DNA of 64,000 bases, taken from contig NC_084850.1 of assembly GCF_033115175.1 (NCBI RefSeq), positions 100,565,439 to 100,629,438 of the forward strand, read 5' to 3'. Each line of letters opens with the position of its first letter. The stretch's first letter is position 1. A program made the position numbers and the translations under genes. This document shows positions 55,884 through 64,000 of the stretch, piece by piece. The notes beneath the pieces were generated by a model that saw only the letters and a program-made list of their open reading frames with translations, was not told where the DNA came from and made no database searches. This stretch comes from Lepus europaeus (Eukaryota; Chordata; Mammalia; Lagomorpha; Leporidae).

Positions 55884-56643
55884 TGGGATAGGTTCTTGTC
55901 TTTGGCAAGAAAGAATTCAGACATGAGACAGAGAGGCGTGGTAAGCAAGGGAGCAAGATTTAATGGGTTGGGCATCCATCAGAACAGATGGGCCCCTCTC
56001 CAGACAGAATCCGAGAGACAGCGCCCAGTCGCTCAGTCAGGGGAGAGCAAGGTTACATGGTTTCCTGGAGAGAACACATCTGGCAGGCCCGGCGGGCGGC
56101 TCAGGAGAGAGCAGAGAGCTCAGCACGCAGACTGCATTCAGACCTGGGCTTATAAGGGAATGGGGTCCAGTTCTTCCCATTGTTTCTCCTTCCCCTCCTC
56201 CCTCTTCTCCAGGACAAAGGCTTTGCTGAGTGTGGATTAGGTAAAATTCCCCCCAAGGTTTCACTACTGTGTTGTCAGACTGGGGAGCCCACCTGGTGCT
56301 GGGCAGAGGAGCTTCCCCTCGGGTGCCTTCCTTGGGGGAAGGCTGGGAGGTTTTATCGCCCAATGTTATCAGGCTGGGGAACCAATCTGGTGCTGAGCAG
56401 AGAGGATTTTCCTATGGAGCTTTCCTTGGAGGGAAGCCTGAGGCCACCTGTAAAGTTACTAGGGGTCTGGGCAGGACTTTGTGGTGTAAAATACAGAGCA
56501 CCCACAGATGCTTTTTTTTCCTGAGGTCTCTCTCACACATCTAAGTTAGTTTCCAGCTTCCTCCCCAGCACACGTGGGGCTGTGGCACAGGTGTTGGCAG
56601 TCTTCAGTTCCTCTTTGCTCAGTACCTCGCTGCCTACATCACA

Positions 56644-57121
56644 TCCACTGATGAATGGATAAAGGATATGTATATATGTACAACAGAATATTACTCAGCC
56701 ATAAAAAGAATGAAATCTTGTCATTTGCAACCACATGGGTGGAACTGGAAGTCATTATGTTCAGTGAAATAAACCAACCACAGAACGACAGATATCACAT
56801 GATCTCAATCATATGTGGAGTCTGAAAAACAGATGATCTCACAGAATTTTAAAATTATAATGGTGGCCAGCACTGTGGTGCAGTGGGTAAAGCTGTGGCC
56901 CATGGTGCTGGCATCCCACGTGGGCACCAGTTTGAGTCCCAGCTGCTCCACTTCCAATCCAGCTCCTGGCTAATGAGCCTGGGAAAGCAGCAAAAGATGG
57001 ACCAAGTGCTTGGGCCCCTGCATCCATGTGGGAGAGCCAGATGAAGCTCCTGGCTCCTGGCTTCAGCATGCCTGAGCATTGGCCATTGAAACCGTTTGGA
57101 GGATGAAGCAGCAGAAGGAAG

Positions 57122-57159
<38 letters not shown>

Positions 57160-57390
57160 CCTCCCTCTCTCTGACTATAACTCTGCCTTTCAAATAAGTA
57201 AATCTTTCAAAATTAAAATGACAATATAATGGTGATTACCAGAGGTTGAAGAGAAAAGTGGGGGAGGAGGGAAGTAGGGAAAGGAGATGCGGAAAGGTTG
57301 ATAAGAACTAGGTTATAGGTAAATAGCAGTAAGAAGTTCTGGGGCTTCATTGCACAGAATGACTATAGTTTGTGTTTAAAAAGAAAGAAG
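56644..57390 (+). mobile_element. Old L1 3' region, part 2, split by a SINE
   Basis: 'actgatgaatggataaagg', 'acagaatattactcagccataaaaagaatgaaatc', 'agtgaaataaaccaacc' and, after the SINE, 'tggtgattaccagaggttg' and 'agaagttctggggcttcattgcacag' complete the L1 begun at 53880. Confidence 0.88.
56866..57224 (+). mobile_element. CSINE inside L1, TSD
   Basis: TSD tataatggtg at 56856-56865 and 57225-57234. CT tract 57122-57156. Confidence 0.93.
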
Positions 57391-57631
57391 AAAGAAAACC
57401 ATGCTTCTCTCCTATCTCCAAACAAGGACCTAGCACAAGGCTCTGCAAAGAGTTTACGCTTGCAACAATATCCTTCAATGATGTCAGTCTAACAATCACC
57501 TCCACAAAGGCAGGAGGCAGGAATCACGCAAGAATGACAGTAGAGCTCAGAAAATGGCTCATAGAGAGAGTCCTCATTCAGACTCTGGAATTCCTCTTGA
57601 TAAAATGTCCGAGATAAGCTGAATGTCATCT
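57391..57631. other. Non-coding spacer
   Basis: Nothing recognised. Confidence 0.3.
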
Positions 57632-57932
57632 TTTTTATTTGACAGAATCAGAGACAGAGATAGAGACAGACGGAGAGAAAGGACTCCCATCTGTTGGTTT
57701 ACCTCCCAAGTGACTGCAAGAGTCATGGCTGGGCTGGAGCCAGGAGCTGGAAATGCAATCTGGGTCTCCTACATGGACGTCAGCAATCCGATCGCTTGAG
57801 TTCTCACCTGCTCTCTCCCATGGTCTGCACTGGCAGGAAGCTGAAGTCTGGGGGCAAGAGCCAGGAATTAAACCCAGATACTCCAGTGTGAGATGCAGGC
57901 ATCTTACCCATAATCGTAGCTGCTGGTCTAAA
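57632..57932 (-). mobile_element. Old CSINE
   Basis: Reverse copy of early type; 'tttttatttgacagaatcag' tail side and 'gtgagatgcaggcatcttaccc' head. Confidence 0.82.
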
Positions 57933-58113
57933 TGAGCTCCCCAGATATCCCGATTGTAATCACACAGGAAGGAGATTAGAGGAAGAGATAGAGAAAGTTA
58001 ATCAGTTTACTGTTGCAAGCAAAACCAACAAAAAGACTGTTTCATATTACTGAATATATCTGAAAACCTTGACTTAAATCCCATCACAGCCAGCCACCAG
58101 GGCCACCACACTC

Positions 58114-58434
58114 TATTTATTTAAAAAAATTATTTATTTGAAAGGCATATTTACAGAGAGGCAAAGTCAGAGGGGGGAGGGGTCTTCCATCTGCTGGTTC
58201 ACTCTCCAGATGGCTGCAATGGCCGGAGCTGTACGGATCCGAGGCCATGAGCAGCTTCTTCCAGGTCTCCCACGTGGGTGCAGGGGCCCAAGCACTTGGG
58301 CCATCTTCTACTGCTTTCCCAGTGCACAGCAGAGAGCTGGATCAGAAGTGGAGCAGCCAGGATTCGAACTGGCACCCATATGGGATGGCAGCACTATAGG
58401 TGGGGGCTTACCCACTATGCCACAGAGCTGGCCC
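58114..58434 (-). mobile_element. CSINE
   Basis: Reverse full-length copy lacking an expanded GA tract; head ends 'tgccacagagctggccccc'. Confidence 0.92.
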
Positions 58435-58694
58435 CCAACCATGCTTAATTACAGGTAAACTTTCTGGACTGTTAACACCAACCAATAGAAAAGCAACAAA
58501 TATTTCTCTTTATGGACTGACCTATCCCAGAGCCCCAACCGAGCCCCACTTGGTGTTATCCTGTCCCTCTTATCTATAACCAACACAGGTTTACTGTGAC
58601 CAACTTATGCCTTCCATAAATATATGAGGCATACATGTTAATAAATTTCTGTTTTCCTCTTGTTACTATGTTGTTATAGAAGTCCATTCCGATT
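58435..58694 (+). mobile_element. Possible LTR-like 3' region
   Basis: 'caaccaatagaaaagcaac', 'ccataaatatatgaggc' and 'taataaatttctgttttcctcttgttac' resemble an LTR ending with a poly-A signal. It is interrupted by the following SINE. Confidence 0.4.
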
Positions 58695-58709
58695 AAGAAC
58701 TATGAAGGG

Positions 58710-59036
58710 GCCGGCGCCGTGGCTTAACAGGCTAATCTTCCGCCTTGCGGCGCCGGCACACCAGGTTCTAGTCCCGGTCGGGGCACTGGATTCTGTCCCA
58801 GTTGCCCCTCTTCCAGGCCAGCTCTCTGCTATGGCCCGGGAAGGCAGTGGAGGATGGCCCAAGTGCTTGGGCCCTGCACCCGCATGAGAGACCAGGAGAA
58901 GCACCTGGCTCCTGGCTTCGGATCAGCGAGATGCGCTGGCCACAGCGGCCATTGGAGGGTGAACCAACGGCAAAAAGGAAGACCTTTCTCTCTGTCTCTC
59001 TCTCTCATTATCCACTCTGCCCGTCAAAAAAAAAAA
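58710..59036 (+). mobile_element. GC-rich CSINE subfamily, perfect TSD
   Basis: A 15-base TSD, aagaactatgaaggg, lies at 58695-58709 and 59037-59051. Head 'ggcgccgtggcttaacaggc'. Confidence 0.95.
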
Positions 59037-59051
59037 AAGAACTATGAAGGG

Positions 59052-59364
59052 AGCTAATGGAGAGCTGACATAGCTGAGATGGGGATGCCAGCTGAAGGTA
59101 GTATGAGCCATGGCCCAGAGACAGCCTGTCATGCATTTCTCAGATTAAAACTCCCAGTGTCCTCTGGGAAATACACAAGCAACCACATTTGTTTTCCTTG
59201 AGGACCTAGCCTGCTGACGAAGGACGGAACACTTCTTTTGGCGCTTTGCTGGTCACCAATTCACCCAACTGGAGAAAGCAAAGTTCCCTGTATCCAAATA
59301 TGGCTGTGGTTTTTCTTCTTACCTCTCCTATCTTGAAGATAAATCTTTGGCTAAAACCCATCTT
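59052..59364. other. Non-coding, no recognisable element
   Basis: Nothing recognised. Confidence 0.3.
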
Positions 59365-59684
59365 GGGGCCGGCACTATGGCATAGCAGGTAAAGTCGTTG
59401 CGTGCAGTGCTGGCATGCCATATGGGCACTGGTTCCAGACCCAGCTGTTCCACTTCTGATCCAGCTCTCTGCTATGACCTGGGAAAGCAGTGGAAGATAG
59501 CCCAAGTGCTTGGACCCCTGCACCCACCTGGGAGATCCGGAAGAAGCTCCTGGCTCCTGTCTTCGGATTGGCCCAGCTCCAGCCGTTGCAACCATTTGGG
59601 GAGTAAATCAAGTGAATGGAAGATTCTCTCTCTCTCTCTCTCTCTTTCAAATATTTATAATATAATAAATCTAAAAAATTCATC
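59365..59684 (+). mobile_element. CSINE
   Basis: Full-length with unusual tail 'caaatatttataatataataaatct'. 'acccatctt' before and 'attcatctt' after suggest the TSD. Confidence 0.9.
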
Positions 59685-59754
59685 TTTTATATTTCTTTTT
59701 TTAATTCAAATAAGTTAGTGTGGTAATAATTCACAATATGCCTCTGAGTTTTTT

Positions 59755-59885
59755 CCTTGATACATGTCACCTAACTTCTGTGAACCTGCACTTCCTCAGC
59801 TTGTAAAATCGGAATATGAAATACACACATAAAGAGAAATGAGTGCAATCATGAGATGGTGCATATGCATAAAAGCTGCCTTCGC
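59755..59885 (+). mobile_element. MIR SINE
   Basis: 'tgtcacctaacttctgtgaacctgcacttcctcagcttgtaaaatcgg' is the MIR core, diverged. Confidence 0.6.
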
Positions 59886-60814
59886 AGATAACATTACTGA
59901 GGAAGGTGTTCAGTCTAGCAGTTACCAAGCATCACAGGTAGGAGCTGAAGTGGAATGCTTGGGGGGAATTCTAATCAATTCGCCATCATGGGTGTGTTAA
60001 GCTCCTCTCACTGGGCAAGATACCAAAGGATGGACTGGAAGGGGCCCTCACTTCCACCACAGACCACACTAGAAGAATTGCCAGGTGCTTGCATGCTCTG
60101 TCTCCCATCCCCCACCCCCTTCTTCTTCCAGATAAATCTTCTGGCCCACTGCCCACGCATGACAGGTATTTCTCCATGTGGGGCAACCCATGCTCTTGTG
60201 TGTGTGTGTATGTGTGTGTGTTCACGTTCTCACCTTTTAAATCAGTTTTATCATTCTGTGCACCTTATACACATCAGCACATAGCCTCTTTATCTTTGTA
60301 CATGACAAGATTCTGGAGTGAAACAAATAGCTCCCCCTCCCACATCACAACGTCCTCAAATCTTCATGACAAACAGGTTCGGACCTGGTCCCGGAACCAG
60401 AGAATGAAATGTAATAGGTGGAAGACAAACAGCAAGGCAGAGACCAGCAACAGGGTGAGTCAGAAGGGTGCATCACCTACAAAACTATCCCGGCCTCTGC
60501 TCTTATCACTGGCAATGCCTGTTGCTTCCGACATGGAGCAACGAGATCCAGAACAGTCAGAACTTGCGCAGCAAAGCCTGGAACAATCTGTTCCAGATCT
60601 ATAGCGAGGACTCTGGAGCCCCGCAGGCAGTTGCAGTAATATTCTCCTGCTGTTGACTTCGAAGCCACCTCTGAACCTGCCTGGGGGAAAGCCATAATGT
60701 AATACAGGAACTCACTTAATAGTTAACTGCCCCCCCCCCGGAAAAAAAACCATGGATTTGTTCCTAAATTGCTCCTTGAACATGCAACCTCAAAATGTGT
60801 GAAGATGGGTATAT
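59886..60814. other. Non-coding, (TG)n at 60196-60222
   Basis: About 900 bases without a recognised repeat. Overlapping frames at 60089-60695 on both strands lack any domain or conserved signature I know. A C run occurs at 60730-60739. Confidence 0.3.
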
Positions 60815-61030
60815 AAAAGCCCTCCAAAAAGCTCCTGGAAAATGCAATTAAAAGATGTTCACTTGGGTGCAAAAAAGGTTTAAAATCCATGCTTATGAGG
60901 GGTCTTTAAAAAGTTCATGGAAAATGTGTATTGTGAAAAAAAAAAAACTCTGTATGTGTTTCAAAATGTTTTGCACCAAAATAAATTTCTCTTCATTCCA
61001 TTTCCTATGAAATGTTGAAAATCCCTGCAT
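60815..61030. mobile_element. Two MARNA-like mariner fragments, head to head
   Basis: The first (60815-60895) reads 'aaaaagctcctggaaaatgcaattaaaagatg...ggtgcaaaaaagg...aaaatccatgc'. The second (60899-61029) starts 'ggggtctttaaaaagttcatggaaaatg' and contains 'ttttgcaccaaaataaattt' and 'attccatttcctatgaaa', i.e. the inverse of the first. Confidence 0.6.
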
Positions 61031-61220
61031 ATGTATACTTGTCCTCATGGTGCCCGTCATCTCAGTTTGGTGGTGGGATATGACTGAAGTCTATTACATC
61101 AGATTTCAGTAACCTTGGCTACTTAACAAGACAGCCAGAAATCTCTGGCTATAGATAAGTAGATATACTAGTGTGGGTATCTTCGGGATATAGAATCTAA
61201 CCTCAAGAGTTTAAATAAGA

Positions 61221-61530
61221 GCCGGCACTTAGTTTAGCAGTTAAGATGCCCATGTCCCACATTGGAGTACCTGGATTTGAGCCCCAACTCCAGCTCCTGA
61301 CTCTAGCTTCTAGCAGGTTCTAAGATGCAGTGGTGATGACTCAAGTAACTGGGGTCCTGCTTCCCACATGGAAAACCTTGATTGTTTTTCTGGTTCGAAA
61401 TTCCAGCCCAACCTAACTTTGGCCATTGTGGGCATTTGGGGAGTGAATCAGCAGATGGGAGAGCTCTGTCTTGCACTCTCCTTCTCCCTTTCCCTTTCCC
61501 TCTCAAATAATTAAATAATTTTTCAGAAAA
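61221..61530 (+). mobile_element. Old CSINE
   Basis: 'agccggcacttagtttagcagttaag' head, early-type body, (CTTTCC)n tract, 'tcaaataattaaataattttt' tail. Confidence 0.83.
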
Positions 61531-61814
61531 GAGTAGGAAGTAGAAAGCACAAAGAAGTGTAGTGAATGATCATTATTATTGGCTAGAATCGGGATACTTT
61601 ATTTATTGAAAAACTTCAATTGTATAGGTGAAGGGTTGAGCTATAATGCGCACCATGCATTTCCTTGGCACCTTTCACTACAACTTCTAATTTGTTCATT
61701 ATTCTAATATTTATAGAAAGATTTTTTTAATTTGGCTCTTTCATGGTGATATCAGTGCCAGTTTGCATTAAGTATAAATGAATAAAATATTATTTTACCT
61801 TTTTTAAAAAAGAA
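61531..61814. other. AT-rich non-coding
   Basis: Nothing recognised. Confidence 0.3.
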
Positions 61815-62466
61815 TGAAGTATTAATATGTAATGCAATGTGGATGAATCTTTTTTTAAAGATTTATTTATTTATTTGAAAGGCAGAGATACAGAGAGAGA
61901 AGGAGAGGCAGAGAGAGTGAGAGAGAGGTCTTCCATCCACTGGTTCACTCCCCAGTTGGCCGCTATGGCCAGAGCTACGCTGATCTCAAGCCAGGAGCCA
62001 GGAGCTTCTTCCTGGTCTCCCACGCGGGTGCAGGGGCCCAAGCACTTGGGCCATCTTCTACTGCTTTCTCTGGCCATAGAGAGAGCTGGATCAGAAGTGG
62101 AACAGCTGGGACTTGAACCAGTGCCCATATGGGATGCCGGCACTGTAGGCAGTGGCTTTACCCTCTGCACCACAAAGCCTGCCCCAGTGGCTGAATCTTG
62201 AAAACTTTATAGAAAATAATAGAAGCTAGACACAAAAGGCAACATATTATACAATTCTCTTTATATGAAATATTCACAATAGGCCAATCTATAAAAACAG
62301 AAAATAGTTTAGTGGCTACCAGCAGCTGAGAGGAGTGGAAAATGGGAAGTGACTGCTAACGGGTGCAAGGTTTTTCTTAAGGGCGATGAAAGCGTTCTAG
62401 AATTCAATAGTGCTGATTTGTGAATCTACTGAAAAAAATGGACTTGTACACTTTAAAAAACATGAT
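61815..62466 (+). mobile_element. Old L1 3' UTR split by a SINE
   Basis: 'gaatgaagtattaatatgtaatgcaatgtggatgaatc' then, after the SINE, 'ctagacacaaaaggcaacatattatacaattc', 'tagtttagtggctaccagc' and 'gacttgtacactttaaa' are L1M 3'-end landmarks. Confidence 0.82.
61850..62185 (-). mobile_element. CSINE inside L1, TSD
   Basis: Complete reverse copy. 'gtggatgaatctt' before and 'gtggctgaatctt' after differ by one base. Confidence 0.93.
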
Positions 62467-62839
62467 TCTCTTTAGGGCACATTTTCTATTCACTTCCGGT
62501 GATGAATGAGGTCCTCCTGAATGTACACCCTCTGGCGGCTGTGGCAAACTGGCTGCCATCTGATCTCTTGTAATCATCCATGGGCTTCTGGTGACCCAGC
62601 TTCAATGTCCTCAATGGTCATGAGTGCCAAATACTTATGGACATCCAAAGAGAGGACTTGAGAAGGTGTCACTGGCTACTTTGTAGAAAAAACTATCTCA
62701 ATTGATAGCATAGGGACTGCAAAATACCTTACATTTAAGAGTTATCTTTCTTTTCTCCTCTCCTGGTTTCATTCTCTCTGTGGACTTAGCAAATGTAATT
62801 GTCATAGCCTCTGGTTAGTTTTAATCACATGAGGTTAAC
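62467..62839. other. Non-coding, no recognisable element
   Basis: Nothing recognised. Confidence 0.3.
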
Positions 62840-63010
62840 TTGAAAGGGCCCAAATTGTAGCCCCCTCCCCACTTCTCCCAGCTCCTGGTAACCACTAATC
62901 TATTTTCTGTGTTTATGGATTTGTCTATTGTGCATATTTCATATAAATAGAATCATACAATATATAGTGTTTTGTATCTGGCTAGCTGCTTTTCCATTGT
63001 ATGAAGTTTC
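62840..63010 (-). mobile_element. Old L1 3' UTR fragment (antisense)
   Basis: 'ccccctccccacttctcccagctcctggtaaccactaatctattttctgtgtttatgg' and 'atataaatagaatcatacaatat' are reverse L1M 3' UTR landmarks. Confidence 0.7.
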
Positions 63011-63146
63011 GAGTTTCCTCTGTTCTCTGTTTCACCACCTACAAGTATTTTGGTTGTTTTTGATTTCTCTCAAGCAGTGTCTTCCAGCAGTATGGGATCT
63101 CCCCACCCTTTATAAGCTGACTGACTTTAAGATGCTAAAAGCTTCA

Positions 63147-63484
63147 GGGCCAGGGCTGTGGCGCAGTAGGCTAAGCCTCCACCTGTGGCATCGGCATCCC
63201 ATATGGGCACCGGTTCTAGTCCCAGCTGCTCCACTTCCAATCCAGCTCTCTGCTGTGGCCTGGGAAAGCAGTAGGAGATGGCCCAAGTCCTTGGGCCCCT
63301 GCACCCACATGGAAGACCTGGAAGAAGCTGCTGGCTCCTGGCTTTGGATTGGCTCTGCTCTGGCTGTTGCAGCCATTTGGAGAGTGAACCAGAGGCTGGA
63401 AGACATCTCTCTCTTCCTCTGCCTCTCATTGTCTGTAACTCTATCTTTCAAATAAATAAATTTTAAAAATCTTTGAAAAAAAAA
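63147..63484 (+). mobile_element. CSINE
   Basis: Full-length. 'agatgctaaaagcttca' before and 'agatggcaaaaacttca' after form an imperfect TSD. Confidence 0.93.
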
Positions 63485-63499
63485 AGATGGCAAAAACTT

Positions 63500-64000
63500 C
63501 ATATTTTACCTTTCTCATGGGCTGGGCCAGGGTGTACATATGACATTTCTGTATCTTCCTCTCAACTTTGTGGTAGCTTCGGGATCCACAGGAGAGAAGG
63601 CCCACACTGTCAGAAATGGAGAGTCCCTACCCGCACTTCCAGGAACAAAAAGTCCTTGTCAAGATCCTCACAGGCGCCTAAAGTTCAACCAATGAGGATC
63701 AGACATGCCTCAACCTTTAACCCCCACACCCTGTATCTATAAAAGGAGTCCTCCCAACCTCTGACCTGTGCAACTTCCACGGCCCCCAGCCATGTTGTGA
63801 CCAGGGAACCTCACCCAGGAGTGGAATCCCAATAAAAGCCTATAAATTGATTCATCTGGCTGGGAAGATTTGTTATGCACCAGACACCTTGCATTTTGAT
63901 GTGGACTTAAAACTGCTGTTAACCAGCATTCTGGCCTCAGAATCAACCCTTGGGGCATTCGGACCTGGCTAAAAGGCCCATGAGAATCTCACAGGCATGG
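63500..64000 (+). mobile_element. LTR-like sequence at the right edge
   Basis: 'caaccaatgaggatcagacatgc', a TATAAAAG box at about 63739 and an AATAAAAG signal at about 63831, about 90 bases apart, form a promoter-to-poly-A layout typical of retroviral LTRs. What follows could be U5 and the start of an internal region, but it runs off the window. No retroviral frame visible. Confidence 0.5.

Larger units (their letters stand above)
54315..56643 (-). mobile_element. Composite retroviral LTR insertion with 6 bp TSD
   Basis: Starts TGTCGTGG, ends ATCACA (TG...CA). The L1 target TCCACT is duplicated at 54309-54314 and 56644-56649. Two antisense LTR-like parts (54315-about 54856 and about 55521-56643) share 'aagaaagaattca', 'gagaca.ag' and 'agcaagattta' near their starts but differ elsewhere. 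In the second, on the minus strand, a TATAAG box (near 56150) precedes an ATTAAA signal (near 55960). Between them lies a plus-oriented LTR-like part. No gag, pol or env frame remains. Confidence 0.75.

Noticed and set aside
60089-60695. 171-codon plus-strand frame and overlapping minus frame
   Set aside because: It runs through a (TG)n tract; no domain or similarity recognised.

Overview
The window is mammalian intergenic or intronic DNA, almost certainly from a lagomorph, most likely rabbit (Oryctolagus) or a close relative. The main evidence is about 60 copies of the lagomorph tRNA-derived C repeat (CSINE): a tRNA-like head, a CT-rich tract and a tail ending in AAATAAATAAATCTT. Together they make up roughly 30% of the sequence. 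A young L1 3' UTR of the rabbit type (26409-27291) supports this. No intact protein-coding gene, rRNA, tRNA or CRISPR array was found. Most long open frames are SINE bodies read through their CT or GA tracts.

Layout. 1-2337: a degenerate tandem array of about 76 bp units, running off the left edge and broken by one SINE. 2.3-25.8 kb: SINEs mixed with old mammalian repeats (MIR, L2, L1 3' ends, MaLR-type LTRs, a Tigger/MER8-like DNA transposon), with a SINE pile-up at 22.8-25.8 kb. 25.8-28.2 kb: an old antisense L1 ORF2 region split by a young rabbit L1 3' fragment with a 16 bp target-site duplication (TSD). 28.2-41.5 kb: SINEs, MaLR LTRs and probable L1 5' sequence, plus about 1.8 kb (29.5-31.3 kb) without recognisable repeats. 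41.6-47.9 kb: a second block of the 76 bp array, broken by an LTR-like element and several nested SINEs. 47.9-64 kb: L1 3' ends, a processed pseudogene of the claudin-domain gene CLDND1 (50.8-51.5 kb, minus strand), a 2.3 kb retroviral LTR composite inserted in an L1 with a 6 bp TSD (54315-56643), a MARNA-like mariner pair and further LTR-like sequence at the right edge.

Nothing here works as a gene system. What can be read is the order of insertions: old L1, MIR and MaLR first, then LTRs and older SINEs, then a GC-rich CSINE subfamily (seven copies, several with perfect 14-16 bp TSDs) and the young L1. The observations most worth following are the paired 76 bp arrays, the LTR composite, the L1-in-L1 insertion, the triple SINE nest and the CLDND1 pseudogene. 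Family names come from recognition by eye, without a database search, so subfamily assignments are tentative.
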